Shown here piece by piece: positions 32,454 to 42,392 of a stretch of 64,000 nucleotides of DNA. This DNA is from Pseudomonadota bacterium (GTDB lineage: Bacteria > Bdellovibrionota > UBA1018). The translations under genes and the position numbers were made by a program. Position 1 is the stretch's first letter. Every line of letters begins with the position of its first letter. Under the pieces are notes generated by a model. It was given only the letters and a program-made list of their open reading frames with translations. It was not told where the DNA came from and searched no databases. The stretch is taken from assembly GCA_027485695.1 (NCBI GenBank), contig JAIXQO010000004.1, positions 46,056-110,055 of the forward strand, in the 5' to 3' direction.

Positions 32454-33626
32454 TTAGATTTCCGAAGGAAACTCGTAGCTGCGAATGCCTTTTTTGGGCC
32501 TAAAAAAGCCAAGTGGCAAATTGCGCCAGTAGATGGCTACACGCTCAGTCACATCACTATTCCACTGCCGCTGAAGAAAAAGAGAAGCATCTCGATCCGA
32601 AAGTTCGAGCATTGATGCACCGCCAGGAGTAGCAGATTTATTTCGCATCAAATCACGGTAGTCGTCCGATTCGCGATGAAACAATTTTGCAGAACGAGCC
32701 GCGATCCAGTCCTGTGGAGTGAGCGCTCCCACTTGATTTAAACTGGAGGGTTTTTTCGCCAATTTTGCCCAATATCCACCAGGCACACCGTCACGATGCG
32801 GCCATCGACGCTGATCCATGACCAACTCTACGTCTGAACGTTCAGAAATCACTTTCTCGACTACCGCTTCGTTTTCTTGGCGTGAATACGTGCAGGTGGA
32901 ATAAATCATCACGCCACCGGGCTTCAGCGAATCTAGGCCTTGATGAACGAGCCCCGTCTGTATTTTCTGATTTCTTAACGTCTCACGATCGGAGAGATCA
33001 TTTCGCGCGTCTTTGCGCTTGGAAAAAAAACTTTCACTACCACAAGGCGCGTCAACCAAGACGCGATCAAAAACCGCTGGCAATGACTCTCGTGAGGCTG
33101 CAATCGGAGGGCTTACTACCGACACGGCATCTGCCCCCCAACGTGCCAGCATCGCGTCGAGCTTACGCACTCGCAGGCCGTTCACCTCACAGGCCACCAA
33201 ATGTCCGCTCAGGCTCGTTTCATTCCAAAGGCGATCCAGGATTTGGCTCGATTTTCCACCCGGAGCAGCGCACAGATCCAAGACCTGCATTCCGGGTTGC
33301 ACATCGAGCATCGACACCGGCTCCATCGCCGAAGCCTCTTGGATATAAACAACTCCCGCGCCGATCAAAGGATTCGTCTGCGGTCGCTCGAGCGAATCTC
33401 GATCAAAAAAATACCCGTCCGGATACCAGGAAACGGGATCAAAGAACCGGACGCCCATGGACTCTGCGAGAGAGCGGGCGTTCGGCACGCGCGGATTGAG
33501 GCGCAACGACTTGTTGGGATGATGAGGTAACCGCTCCAACGCCTCAAAAAACAAAGGGAGCTCCTCGTTTCCGAGCAGCTCCCTCATTCGTTTTGAAAAC
33601 TGGGTTTCTTTCGAAGACACCGTCAA
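32454..33626 (-). CDS. RsmB/RsmF-type rRNA m5C methyltransferase
   Basis: A 390-aa SAM-dependent methyltransferase of the NOP2/Sun family. The SAM loop VLDLCAAPGGKS, the motif IV Cys in VDAPCGSESFF and the catalytic Cys in IYSTCTYSRQENE are all present. The C-terminal region (LPLGFFRPKKG) is a short RNA-binding tail without an obvious PUA domain, closer to RsmF than RsmB. The start is a TTG (33626) or GTG (33620) two to eight bases after the rpoD stop, implying translational coupling to the macromolecular-synthesis operon. Confidence 0.88.
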   Translation of the reverse strand: MTVSSKETQFSKRMRELLGNEELPLFFEALERLPHHPNKSLRLNPRVPNARSLAESMGVRFFDPVSWYPDGYFFDRDSLERPQTNPLIGAGVVYIQEASAMEPVSMLDVQPGMQVLDLCAAPGGKSSQILDRLWNETSLSGHLVACEVNGLRVRKLDAMLARWGADAVSVVSPPIAASRESLPAVFDRVLVDAPCGSESFFSKRKDARNDLSDRETLRNQKIQTGLVHQGLDSLKPGGVMIYSTCTYSRQENEAVVEKVISERSDVELVMDQRRWPHRDGVPGGYWAKLAKKPSSLNQVGALTPQDWIAARSAKLFHRESDDYRDLMRNKSATPGGASMLELSDRDASLFLQRQWNSDVTERVAIYWRNLPLGFFRPKKGIRSYEFPSEI

Positions 33627-33628
33627 GA

Positions 33629-35509
33629 TTAGTCGACGAAAGCCTTAAGAAGTTTCGCTCGGCTCGGATGACGGAGCTTGCGAAGCGCCTTGGCTTCAAT
33701 CTGACGGATCCGCTCACGGGTGACGAAGAAATCTTGGCCGACTTCTTCGAGGGTGTGGTCGGATTTCTCCCCGATACCGAAACGCATCCGAAGAACTTTT
33801 TCTTCGCGAGGCGTGAGCGTCGCCAACACCTTACGGGTTTGTTCCGAAAGGTTGATATTGATGACAGCATCGGCTGGATTGATGATCTTTTTGTCTTCGA
33901 TGAAATCACCGAGGTACGAATCTTCCTCTTCGCCAATCGGCGTTTCGAGGGAGATCGGCTCTTTGGCGATCTTGAGGACTTTACGGACTTTGTCGACCGG
34001 AAGCTCCATCTTCTCGGCAATTTCCTCAGGCGTCGGCTCACGGCCGAGGTGCTGAACGAGGAGACGCGAGGTTCGGATGAGCTTGTTGATCGTCTCGATC
34101 ATGTGAACCGGGATACGGATCGTGCGCGCCTGGTCAGCGATCGCGCGGGTAATCGCCTGGCGAATCCACCAAGTCGCGTACGTGGAGAATTTGTAACCAC
34201 GGCGGTACTCGAACTTATCGACGGCTTTCATCAGACCGATGTTTCCTTCTTGGATCAAGTCCAAGAACTGAAGACCACGGTTGGTGTACTTTTTAGCGAT
34301 CGAAACAACGAGACGAAGGTTGGCTTCGACGAGTTCGCTCTTGGCAACGTCGGCTTTGCGTTCGCCGACCTGAAGGGATTCAATAATGCCCTTGAGCTCA
34401 ACGACATCGATGCCGGCTTCTTCTTCGAGCTTTTGAATACGACGATCAATGTCTTCGTACTGCTGCACGAGTTGAGCGAGTTTCGGCTCGAGCACATCGT
34501 ACTTACGAAGGAGCGTTGGAACGGCATCGCCACCTTTTTTGTAGGTTTCGATGATCTCGTCCATCTCTTTGACTTCTTTGGCGCCGAGGTAGTCGAATAC
34601 TTTTTTGCGTTCGAGCAAGTACTCGCTGCCACGTCCCCAGTAGTCTTTGATCTGGGAAGCGAGGTGGTTAATCGTCTTACGATTGAACGCGATCGATTCG
34701 AACGCGCTCTCGACTTGGCGCTCGCGCTTCTGCACTTCGCCTTGGAGTTTTTTGCGCTCGTCGACAGAGAGCTTGCGGCCCTCAGGGCCGTAGAGGCGCT
34801 CGGCATTCTTCTCTTGGAATGCGACGAGGGCTTTGACTTTGGAGATCGCGTTGACCACCTTCTCCAGGTACACACGTTCGTCGTCTGGGGAGACTTCTTC
34901 GTCGACGCCACGGATGACATCTTTCACCTTGGTACGACCGCTCTCGAGACGCTCGCCGAGTTCCACGATCGCAAGCGTTCCAAGTTTGGAAGCCAAGAGC
35001 GCGCGAAGGATTTCAATCTCGCCCTCTTCGATGCGTTTAGCGATTTCGACTTCGCCCTCACGAGTGAGGAGCGAAACGGAGCCCATTTTCTTGAGGTAGA
35101 GTTTGACTGGGTCAGCGCCGCGAGCAAGCTCAGCGGTTGCAGCCGGGGCTTCTTCCTCTTCTTCGGATTCTTCGAAAACGGTTCGAGCAGGCGCGGTGCC
35201 GCTCGTGAGGAAGTCGCCTTCTTCGCCGTCTTTGGTTTTCTTGGTCGTATCAATGACCTCGATCTCGGTCTCTTGAAGCAGGAACATGACTTCGTCGATT
35301 TGCTCGGCAGAGATCATTTCCGGAGGCAGCATCTCATGAACTTCTTCGTAGTTCAGGTAGCCGCGCTGAACTCCCATATCGAGGAGTTTTTTAATATCTT
35401 TGTGCTTGGAGAGGCTCTCGACGCTCTTGGCGAGATCTTCCGGCGACCCAGCTCCTGGGATGTCGGAGCTTTTGGAATCGTTATTCAATTTGGTCATAGA
35501 AATTGCCAA
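33629..35509 (-). CDS. rpoD: RNA polymerase sigma-70 factor (primary)
   Basis: A 626-aa housekeeping sigma factor. Region 1.1 is N-terminal ([22 protein letters not shown]). An acidic spacer (about 95-135) precedes region 1.2. The non-conserved region is long. Region 2 contains [22 protein letters not shown] and [20 protein letters not shown] (about 400-445); region 3 [16 protein letters not shown]; region 4 [23 protein letters not shown]. The length and full set mark it as the primary sigma. The start overlaps the dnaG end by 29 bp. Confidence 0.97.
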   Translation of the reverse strand: MAISMTKLNNDSKSSDIPGAGSPEDLAKSVESLSKHKDIKKLLDMGVQRGYLNYEEVHEMLPPEMISAEQIDEVMFLLQETEIEVIDTTKKTKDGEEGDFLTSGTAPARTVFEESEEEEEAPAATAELARGADPVKLYLKKMGSVSLLTREGEVEIAKRIEEGEIEILRALLASKLGTLAIVELGERLESGRTKVKDVIRGVDEEVSPDDERVYLEKVVNAISKVKALVAFQEKNAERLYGPEGRKLSVDERKKLQGEVQKRERQVESAFESIAFNRKTINHLASQIKDYWGRGSEYLLERKKVFDYLGAKEVKEMDEIIETYKKGGDAVPTLLRKYDVLEPKLAQLVQQYEDIDRRIQKLEEEAGIDVVELKGIIESLQVGERKADVAKSELVEANLRLVVSIAKKYTNRGLQFLDLIQEGNIGLMKAVDKFEYRRGYKFSTYATWWIRQAITRAIADQARTIRIPVHMIETINKLIRTSRLLVQHLGREPTPEEIAEKMELPVDKVRKVLKIAKEPISLETPIGEEEDSYLGDFIEDKKIINPADAVININLSEQTRKVLATLTPREEKVLRMRFGIGEKSDHTLEEVGQDFFVTRERIRQIEAKALRKLRHPSRAKLLKAFVD

Positions 35510-37439
35510 GTTCCTTTATCTTGTTTTGAACGTCAAGCCATTCTTGACTAAGGTGCAATTCACCTTTTTGAACTAAATCTTCGCGCAACTTCTGCGAAAA
35601 ACGTGCCCACGTGCGCTGGAGAGCCTTGCGTACCACTACTCGAAAATCGTCTAAATCGAGGTTCCCTAAACTACCGGTCACCACTGCTGAACCGCCTTCT
35701 AATAGGAGTGCAGCTCGGAGGACTTGTTTCACTTCCTCTTCTTGCACAATCGATTCCCATTCTGCTGACGGCGCCCCCCCCGCCTCCACCTGTCTAAGGA
35801 TGAGACGAATGTCAGGATTTTGGGCGAGATCCGGCAGCTCAAACCCGCGAGGCAGGAATCCCTGAGCCTCCCGAGTCATTTGTAGATACTGCCCTCCGAG
35901 TAGAATCCCATTCAACAAGTTTCGATCAAGAGGGCCTAGTCCGGTTCGAGCCGAAGGTCGTTCTGCCGGCGCACCTCCACCGATGCGAATACGCGGCGAG
36001 GTAGAGCCCTCGCGGCGAGGCGCGGACGGAGTGTTTGGCGAAACGACCACCGTCGAGGGGTTCGAATTCGTAATCACTCGACCACTCGAGCCTGATTTCG
36101 AGCCTTGTGCGCTCCGCCACCCGCGAAACGTCGCCACGGTAATGTTGAGAGCTGAACAAATCGCCGATTCTCGCACCTCGAGCGCAACGGGATCGGTAAA
36201 ATGTCCGATGATCTCAATAAGACGCTTAACCGCTTGGGTTTTCTCCTCAGCGGAACCCCGAGTTTTTTCCAACTGCAGGCGGATCTCGCGATCGACCACC
36301 GGTTCAGACGCCGCAAAGATCGATTTGACCTGTTCGACGCCCTCTCGGGACAATTGCCCTTCGCTCGTTAGCAGGATCTCATCCACGTCACGCTTATGCG
36401 GGAGAACCGCTGCGTGAAGCGTCATACCGTGCTGAAGTCCCAACTCCATCGCTCGGAGCGTCGCCGACTCACCGGCGGTGTCGCCGTCGAAAAGCAGGAT
36501 GATTTTTTCTGCGAAACGATGAAGCAATTTCAGGTGTTCCAGTGTGAGCGCCGTGCCGCAGGTCGCGACCGTGTTCTCAAACCCTGCCTTGTAGAGCGAG
36601 AGGTGGTCGAAATACCCTTCCACCACGATCACTTCGTTGCGCTCGCGGATGGTTTTTTGCCCTTGGTAGAGCCCGTAGAGCACGCGACTTTTTTGAAAAA
36701 GCGGCGACTCGGACGAGTTCAAGTACTTGGGTCCATCGCCCGCGTCCTTGCCGAAGATTCGGCCACCAAATCCCACAACCTTGCCCCGAAGGTCCAAGAT
36801 CGGAAAAAGTACGCGACTGCGAAACAGATCGAAATACGGGATGCCGCCAGGCGTGCCTTTTTGACTCGCTCGGATCAGTCCGAGTTGTTCGGCTTCTGCG
36901 ACCGGTGCCTTAGCGTCGATTAATCGCTTGGAGAGCGGGCTCCAGCCTTGAGGCGTTGCTCCGAGGTAAAACAACTCCTGTAATTCGGGCGTCACCCCCC
37001 TGCGACGAAGGTAAGCGATCGCATCCGAATCCCGAGCGAGGTGATCGTGATAAAACTTAGCCGTGAAACGCGTGAGCTTGTGCAAAAGCGCCTGATGCTC
37101 GCGCTTGGCCTGAACGTCTTTGGCCTCTTCGGGGCCGGATCCTGACCAGTTTTTCGGAAGCGGGATCCGCGCGCGTTCGGCGAGATCCTCGATCGCTTCC
37201 CGAAACGAGAGGCCGTGGAGTTCTTGCACGAACTTGATCAGGTCGCCGCCTTTTTTACAGCCGTAGCAGTGAAAAAGTTGTTTTGTCTCGTTCGCACTGA
37301 ACGAGGGACTGCGCTCCTGATGGAATGGACAAAGGCCGACCCAGTTCGCACCCGTCTTACGGAGGAGCACATGCTCCCCGATCACCTCGATCAGATTCGA
37401 GGCGTTTTTAACGGTTTTGACGAAATCTTGGTCTAGCAC
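35481..37439 (-). CDS. dnaG: DNA primase
   Basis: A 652-aa primase that makes RNA primers at the replication fork. The CHC2 zinc site is Cys37, His40, Cys58 and Cys61 (GLCPFH ... FHCYGC). The TOPRIM core includes [16 protein letters not shown] and LLFDGDTAG. The helicase-binding C-terminal domain follows a Ser/Pro/Arg-rich linker (about 445-500). The start is GTG 37439, just after the YqeY stop. The gene order rpsU-yqeY-dnaG-rpoD supports the assignment. Confidence 0.97.
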   Translation of the reverse strand: MLDQDFVKTVKNASNLIEVIGEHVLLRKTGANWVGLCPFHQERSPSFSANETKQLFHCYGCKKGGDLIKFVQELHGLSFREAIEDLAERARIPLPKNWSGSGPEEAKDVQAKREHQALLHKLTRFTAKFYHDHLARDSDAIAYLRRRGVTPELQELFYLGATPQGWSPLSKRLIDAKAPVAEAEQLGLIRASQKGTPGGIPYFDLFRSRVLFPILDLRGKVVGFGGRIFGKDAGDGPKYLNSSESPLFQKSRVLYGLYQGQKTIRERNEVIVVEGYFDHLSLYKAGFENTVATCGTALTLEHLKLLHRFAEKIILLFDGDTAGESATLRAMELGLQHGMTLHAAVLPHKRDVDEILLTSEGQLSREGVEQVKSIFAASEPVVDREIRLQLEKTRGSAEEKTQAVKRLIEIIGHFTDPVALEVRESAICSALNITVATFRGWRSAQGSKSGSSGRVITNSNPSTVVVSPNTPSAPRREGSTSPRIRIGGGAPAERPSARTGLGPLDRNLLNGILLGGQYLQMTREAQGFLPRGFELPDLAQNPDIRLILRQVEAGGAPSAEWESIVQEEEVKQVLRAALLLEGGSAVVTGSLGNLDLDDFRVVVRKALQRTWARFSQKLREDLVQKGELHLSQEWLDVQNKIKELGNFYDQIE

Positions 37440-37447
37440 CGCGAAGG

Positions 37448-37900
37448 TTACCCCTGTGGAAGGAGTTCCTTGACGATTTGGTTGACGAGTTTGCCGTCCG
37501 CCTTGCCCGTTGTCTTCGGCATGAGATAACCCATGACCTTACCCATATCTTTGGGGCTTGCGGCGCCGGTCGCGCTGATCGCTTCTGTTACTAATGCGCG
37601 GATTTCTGCCTCACCCATTTGTTCGGGCAAGTAGCGCTTCAAAAAGCTCGCTTCTTTTTCTTCTTTTTCGACCAGGTCCATGCGGTTGCCGGCGCGGAAT
37701 TGATCGATCGAGTCTTGGCGCTGCTTCAGCGCGGTCTGAATGATTTTTTGAACGCCGGCATCGTCGAGGTCAATGCGGTCATCGATTTCTTTTTTGCGGA
37801 TGGCAGCATGTAGCGTGCGCACGAATCCGAGGGTTTCTTTGTCGCCCGATTTCATTGAGGACTTCATGAGTTCTGAGAGGTTTTCTTTGATGGTCGCCAT
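37448..37900 (-). CDS. yqeY: GatB/YqeY domain protein
   Basis: A 150-aa protein of the YqeY family, related to the tRNA-binding tail of GatB amidotransferase. KSGDKETLGFVRTLHAAIRKKEID, EKEEKEASFLKRYLPEQMGEAEI and PKDMGKVMGYLMPKTTGKADG are the family blocks. It lies between rpsU and dnaG as in many bacteria. Its exact function is not established; a tRNA-related role is inferred from homology. Confidence 0.92.
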   Translation of the reverse strand: MATIKENLSELMKSSMKSGDKETLGFVRTLHAAIRKKEIDDRIDLDDAGVQKIIQTALKQRQDSIDQFRAGNRMDLVEKEEKEASFLKRYLPEQMGEAEIRALVTEAISATGAASPKDMGKVMGYLMPKTTGKADGKLVNQIVKELLPQG

Positions 37901-37952
37901 GAGGAATTGCTCCTACGTCTAGAGAGGGGGTGCATTACACCGTTTGAAACGG

Positions 37953-37990
37953 CAGAGGCCCCACAGCCGAGTTGGACTGAGGAGCCTCTG
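37953..37990 (-). promoter_or_regulatory. Hairpin between rpsU and yqeY-dnaG, possible attenuator
   Basis: CAGAGGC (37953-37959) pairs perfectly with GCCTCTG (37984-37990), with partial inner pairing, and a tight CCGTTT-G-AAACGG palindrome (37940-37952) abuts it. No T run follows on the minus strand, so read-through is expected. A partial terminator or processing site here would let rpsU be made in excess over dnaG and rpoD, as in the E. coli operon. That role is inferred. Confidence 0.5.
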
Positions 37991-38032
37991 AATATTATAG
38001 AAACCTGGGCCAAAACCCAAGCTTGCTAGAAA

Positions 38033-38233
38033 TTAACGCTCGCGATAACCGCGGGATTTCTTAGCAAGACGCTTACGCGCTGCAATGGCTTTCTTTTTGC
38101 GCTTCACGGAAGGCTTTTCAAAGGCTTCACGCTTGCGAACTTCAGAAAGGATTCCAGCTTTTTCGCATTGTTTCTTGAACTTCTTGATAGAAGCTTCGAA
38201 AGAATCGCCTTCACGAATAACGATAACTGGCAT
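38033..38233 (-). CDS. rpsU: 30S ribosomal protein S21
   Basis: A 66-aa basic protein. [22 protein letters not shown] and [18 protein letters not shown] are the S21 blocks. The ribosome site is nearly perfect, GGGAGGTGACCTC ahead of the ATG. It is the first gene of the rpsU-yqeY-dnaG-rpoD operon. S21 helps 30S subunits base-pair with mRNA leaders. Confidence 0.97.
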   Translation of the reverse strand: MPVIVIREGDSFEASIKKFKKQCEKAGILSEVRKREAFEKPSVKRKKKAIAARKRLAKKSRGYRER

Positions 38234-38355
38234 GAGGTCACCTCCCTTCCGTCTTAAAATTGGAAGTCCTGTTTATAGGGATTTGAGGGAGGATAAGCAA
38301 CCCATTCCTCGGATCCGGGGCCATTTTCTGACTTATTTTGTCCGAAAATGACCAT

Positions 38356-39174
38356 TTAACCCTCTAAAACCACCAAGAAACCGCCTCCGCCCGCGCCAGT
38401 CAACCGAACTGCACGAGCTCCCTGGGTGAGCAGCTCCTGAATCTGGTTCTCTACAGATGGGGGTATGAGCCCCCACTGCCGGTACACATCCAAGGACATC
38501 GCCATCGACTGCTCCAACTGAGCGAGGTTGGCGGTTTCGAGCGCGCACTGAGCAAGCTCACTCGCCTCGCTCATCCGTGCATCGAGTTCAACAAGCCTGA
38601 GATGCGACTTCACTTTCAAGACACAATCGCGCGTCGCCGAGCGAAGTCCCGTATCTCGCAGGGAGAATCGAAAAATCTCCGGTAATGCTAGGGACTGAGG
38701 CGCTTGATTCCTCCGATAAAGCGTCGGGCCTGTCGAGGTGACGGCAATGATGTCCATCCCGGAGCTCTCACCGTGAAAATGATCTTCGAGCCGTCTCGCC
38801 AACGCACGAAGCGTTTCGAGCGGAAGCGATTCGCCACAGAGTATTTTCACCACCATCACCGAAAGCGCGGCACTGGAACCCAAGCCTGCCCCGATCGGAA
38901 TCGAAGAGGAAATTCGGATCAAAGACGGAATCGGCAACGTCTCCAGGCCTGATTCAAACGTGAATTCCAAAAGACGCGTGAGAAGAGTCACTACTAATTC
39001 GCGCGACTCCATCGGTTCGACCTGCAAACCACCGAGTGCGCCCGTTCCGAAAACCTCGGCTGAAATCGAATTGAGGTCATTGGGAAAAACAATGGCCGGA
39101 CAGCCGCGCAGAACGGAATGTTCCCCGGCCAAAACCCATTTCGAAGGAACCCGGATCGTCCTTGATTCGTTCAT
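38356..39174 (-). CDS. mvaK1: Mevalonate kinase (GHMP family)
   Basis: A 272-aa GHMP kinase. The N-terminal PSKWVLAGEHSVLRGCPAIV, the ATP loop IPIGAGLGSSAALSV (about residues 90-105), the catalytic Asp-containing GESSGMDIIAV and the C-terminal RLTGAGGGGFLVVLEG match mevalonate kinase, which makes 5-phosphomevalonate. It is the last gene of the mevalonate operon; the start ATG overlaps the mvaD stop by 4 bp (ATGA). Assignment against phosphomevalonate kinase rests on GEHSVLRG and the GSSAALSV loop. The start 39174 replaces a longer frame with no family match. Confidence 0.85.
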   Translation of the reverse strand: MNESRTIRVPSKWVLAGEHSVLRGCPAIVFPNDLNSISAEVFGTGALGGLQVEPMESRELVVTLLTRLLEFTFESGLETLPIPSLIRISSSIPIGAGLGSSAALSVMVVKILCGESLPLETLRALARRLEDHFHGESSGMDIIAVTSTGPTLYRRNQAPQSLALPEIFRFSLRDTGLRSATRDCVLKVKSHLRLVELDARMSEASELAQCALETANLAQLEQSMAMSLDVYRQWGLIPPSVENQIQELLTQGARAVRLTGAGGGGFLVVLEG

Positions 39175-40223
39175 GGCAGGAGTTTCGCCCCAGTACCTGC
39201 ATCGTCCATCAGTGTATCGAGGTGCGGAAACCATTTTTTGATCCAGGCCTGAACCCGAGGCGCATCCGAGGCGCGATGAATCAGGTGAACGTTCGGTCCG
39301 GCATCGAGCGTGAAAAATAAAACGCCTTGCCACTGTTTGCGCTCGGCTGCCAAGCGGTCGAGGATCGCGCGCGTCTCGTCGTTCCAGTAAGTGAACGGAG
39401 GTTCGCTCGTATGAAACAGCTCATGCATCTCGAGACCATCCTCGATCGTAAGATAGGCTACTTGATCAAAATCACCTTGCTCGATCGAGGTTTGGATTTC
39501 TCTCCAGCGGCGATCGGCGTTCCCGGGGCGAGTGGCCCAAAGCGGAGACGTCCGAACACGGTGATGCGCATCGGAACTGGAGACGGCTTTTTTCTCACGG
39601 CCTGCAAGAATCACGAGATCCTTCAGGGGTGGTAGACCATTTTTTATCTCAAAGACATCGTCCCCCGTCCAAGCGCAGAACGGGCCGAAGAACGACCGAG
39701 AACTCGATCCTGATCCCTCTTGCGAGAGAACCGCGACCGAGGCGCGAAAATCCTCGCTCGCCGCGAAGCGAAGATCGAACTTTCGTCGGTCGGCCGCTAG
39801 ATGCCCCAGCATCGCGAGCGTCAGTGCGGAGAACGCGGATGCGCTCGAGGCGATTCCGGCCGAATGAGGAAACGTGTTGGAAGTGCGAATCTCCATCGAC
39901 TCGGGGATCGCGCGAGGCTCGACTCCGAATGATCTTAAGATCGTCGGGATGCGAGTGAGCAGTTTATCTGAGAATTTCAGGAATTTTTCGACGCCCTTGG
40001 GGTCCAAGTGAGGCGCATCGCCCTCGACGCCGATGGGTTTCTCGCCTTTCCAAATGAACCGCTCAGTTCCATCGGTGTCCGTGAGCGAAACGAAACTCGC
40101 GAGGCTATCCAGCGTCATCGAGAGACTGGAATTTGCCGGGCTGTTGCGAGAGGGATCGATTTTCCCCATGTACTTGATGAACGCGATATTCGAAGGCGAT
40201 TTTGCAGTCGTTCGGCGTTTCAT
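39171..40223 (-). CDS. mvaD: Diphosphomevalonate decarboxylase
   Basis: A 350-aa enzyme that converts mevalonate 5-diphosphate to isopentenyl diphosphate with ATP. Family blocks: SPSNIAFIKYMGKID (the N-I-A-x-I-K-Y-x-G-K signature), PANSSLSMTLD, ASSASAFSALTLA, GSGSSSRSFFGPF and FTLDAGPNVHLIHR. Arg within GSGSSSRS and Asp within LDAGPN correspond to the catalytic residues. The ends overlap both neighbours by 4 bp. Confidence 0.93.
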   Translation of the reverse strand: MKRRTTAKSPSNIAFIKYMGKIDPSRNSPANSSLSMTLDSLASFVSLTDTDGTERFIWKGEKPIGVEGDAPHLDPKGVEKFLKFSDKLLTRIPTILRSFGVEPRAIPESMEIRTSNTFPHSAGIASSASAFSALTLAMLGHLAADRRKFDLRFAASEDFRASVAVLSQEGSGSSSRSFFGPFCAWTGDDVFEIKNGLPPLKDLVILAGREKKAVSSSDAHHRVRTSPLWATRPGNADRRWREIQTSIEQGDFDQVAYLTIEDGLEMHELFHTSEPPFTYWNDETRAILDRLAAERKQWQGVLFFTLDAGPNVHLIHRASDAPRVQAWIKKWFPHLDTLMDDAGTGAKLLP

Positions 40224-41074
40224 TCGGGGCGAACTCCTTTCGCGAGGTTCAATTCGCGAGCGACGAGTTTCAGTCCCCGCTCGCGGGCGGCTCCAATCAG
40301 TATATCGAGATTCGCGGCATCCGAATAGAGGACCAACACGGCGTCGTTGAGCCCGGCGCCGGTGCCTTTGACCCCTAAAACGCCGGGGAACCCGAGGAAA
40401 AACTCGCGATCTGCTCGTGCGGGCAGAGTTTCCAATCCCAGTCGCGAGAGCGTTTCGGCATATTCGTTTAGGATTCGCCCGAGTTCGACATAGTCGCGTG
40501 AGCGCAGCGCTCGAACCGAGTTGTATACCAATGTCTCGAGCGGCTCCGAATCGAAGGCGGGCAAATTCTCGAGCGCAACGTGCGTAGCAAGCTTACGACC
40601 GGGAATGGAGGTCGCGGAAAACACCAGAAGCGGCAGCCCATCGACAATATCCGTGAGATCCTCGATCCAGTGGGGTTTCGCGTAACGGATCGCTCCGCCC
40701 TCCCACTGAACCGCGATATCCGAACCGCTTGGAGGATCCCGGAGTTCCTCGTGCAAACGATGATAGAGCTCGAGCAATTGCTCAATTGAGGTGAAACCGT
40801 TCTCCATCGCAGCCGCAATGTAATGCGCGCCCGATGCGCCGAACCCGCCTTGGCCCTGAAAAGGATCCGTAAATGATTTTTGCGATTGAGACGCTCGATC
40901 GCTCCAGATTTTCCCGGCCGCGCTTTCGCGCGCGGGAACAAAACGGGGCTCGCCTTTTTTCCATTCGAAAAAGGGCTCGATCGCGAACATCACGCAGTCC
41001 CCGCCCCGAACGACCGCGTACTCGCCGATCAGGAAAACTTTGCTGGGGATCTGGAGCGTTCCGCGAAGGCTCAC
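40220..41074 (-). CDS. mvaK2: Phosphomevalonate kinase-like GHMP kinase
   Basis: A 284-aa GHMP kinase. PSKVFLIGEYAVVRGGDCVMFAI is the N-terminal signature of the GEYAV type, GQGGFGASGAHYI is a Gly-rich ATP loop, DPPSGSDIAVQWEGGAI is the conserved S-G-x-D block and GVKGTGAGLNDAVLVLY the C-terminal loop. It is shorter than usual phosphomevalonate kinases. Assigned by elimination: MvaK1 and MvaD are in the same operon and this step was the one missing. It could phosphorylate a different intermediate. Confidence 0.72.
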   Translation of the reverse strand: MSLRGTLQIPSKVFLIGEYAVVRGGDCVMFAIEPFFEWKKGEPRFVPARESAAGKIWSDRASQSQKSFTDPFQGQGGFGASGAHYIAAAMENGFTSIEQLLELYHRLHEELRDPPSGSDIAVQWEGGAIRYAKPHWIEDLTDIVDGLPLLVFSATSIPGRKLATHVALENLPAFDSEPLETLVYNSVRALRSRDYVELGRILNEYAETLSRLGLETLPARADREFFLGFPGVLGVKGTGAGLNDAVLVLYSDAANLDILIGAARERGLKLVARELNLAKGVRPE

Positions 41075-41084
41075 GAATCCGTTC

Positions 41085-42392
41085 CTAGTGTATCTGGCTC
41101 ACGGCAGTTGGATCGGTCTTGCGAAGGTCAGCTAAACAAGCGAGCGCGTCGCTTAAGTTCACGCGTTTCTCGCGCTCGAGCACCTTGCCCAGTCGTTCGC
41201 GCATGGCGCTGATCTCGTGGACTTCGGCCCCGGCCGCAATCGCGAGATTCGCCGTGTGGAGCTGCATGTGACCTTTGACAATACCAACCGTCGAGAGCGC
41301 CTTGAGTGCGCCTAAGTTTTGAACGAGTCCTACGGCAGCGCAGATACGCGCGAGTTCATCAGCGCGATTCACACCCAACATCTTGAGCGCGACTTGCGCG
41401 ACGGGATGGGATCGAGTCACGCCACCCACGGTACCAACCGCAAGCGGAGCTTCGAAATGACCGACGAGATCGCCACCCACCATTTTCCAGTCGGTGACGG
41501 GTTGGTAAGAACCGGAACGTGCGCAATATGCGTGAATTCCTGCTTCGACCGCGCGCCAGTCATTGCCGGTAGCGATTAAGATCGGATCGATGCCGTTCAG
41601 CACACCTTTGTTGTGAGTGGCCGCGCGATAAGGATCGGCTTTCGCAAATAGCGTCGCCTCTTCGATGCCTTTGCCAATCAACGGATCGACGTTCCGAATG
41701 ATGACTTCGGCGCAGGCGAGCTTGCCGTCGACTAGGTTCGAAAGAATGCAGAGACCGACGCGTTCGTCAGTCAGAAGTTCAATGCGTGGCTTGAGCGCCT
41801 CGCAAACTTGGTTGATGAGGTTCGCGCCCATCGCATCGCATGGATCGCAGAGGATGTGCAGGACGAGCATCATGCCTTCGTCGTCCGGACGGGCGATCTC
41901 GCGAATGGCGATATCCCGAACTCCACCGCCGCGCGCGACGAGGCCCGGAATACAGGCATTGGCAAGTGCGATCAAATCGCCGCGATTTTCGTGCAATACG
42001 CGTTTCGCATGTGCGACGTTACGGACATTCGGCATCTGAACTTGGCCGATGATGAGATTGCCTTTGGAGTAAGTGCGGATCGAACCCTCACGTGCGACCC
42101 ATTTAGCAGTAGCTGACGCCGCAGCAATGATCGAAGTCTCCTCGACTGCCATCGGGATCAGGACTTCGCGACCATCGATGTGAAAATGAGTGGCCACGCC
42201 GAGCGGGATCGGGAATACGCCGACGACGTTCTCAATGAAATGTTCCGCGACTTCGATCGGAAACGGCTGTTCACCGGAGAGCACTCGGCGATCTTCTGGA
42301 GAGAGACCGCAGAACTCCTGCACGCGATCGAGACGTTCGCTTCGAGTCAATCGATGGAGTCCTTCGAGAAGTGAGTGAGCGAGTTTTTTCAT
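41085..42392 (-). CDS. mvaA: HMG-CoA reductase (class II type)
   Basis: A 435-aa enzyme that makes mevalonate from HMG-CoA. PMAVEETSIIAAASATAKW is the catalytic Glu region, DPCDAMGANLINQVCE the substrate/Asp segment, RAATHNKGVLNGID the catalytic Lys segment and GTVGGVTRSHPVAQVALKMLG the cofactor segment. The C-terminal HMQLHTANLAIAAGA gives the His. No membrane domain, as in bacterial class II enzymes. The start overlaps fni by 4 bp; the next gene is 10 bp away. Confidence 0.96.
   Translation of the reverse strand: MKKLAHSLLEGLHRLTRSERLDRVQEFCGLSPEDRRVLSGEQPFPIEVAEHFIENVVGVFPIPLGVATHFHIDGREVLIPMAVEETSIIAAASATAKWVAREGSIRTYSKGNLIIGQVQMPNVRNVAHAKRVLHENRGDLIALANACIPGLVARGGGVRDIAIREIARPDDEGMMLVLHILCDPCDAMGANLINQVCEALKPRIELLTDERVGLCILSNLVDGKLACAEVIIRNVDPLIGKGIEEATLFAKADPYRAATHNKGVLNGIDPILIATGNDWRAVEAGIHAYCARSGSYQPVTDWKMVGGDLVGHFEAPLAVGTVGGVTRSHPVAQVALKMLGVNRADELARICAAVGLVQNLGALKALSTVGIVKGHMQLHTANLAIAAGAEVHEISAMRERLGKVLEREKRVNLSDALACLADLRKTDPTAVSQIH

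Noticed and set aside
33593..35551. A 652-codon open frame on the plus strand opposite rpoD.
   Set aside because: It is antisense to a clear rpoD. Its composition (Phe/Asp/Leu-rich) is the mirror of the Glu/Lys-rich sense codons, and no ribosome site or known domain was seen.
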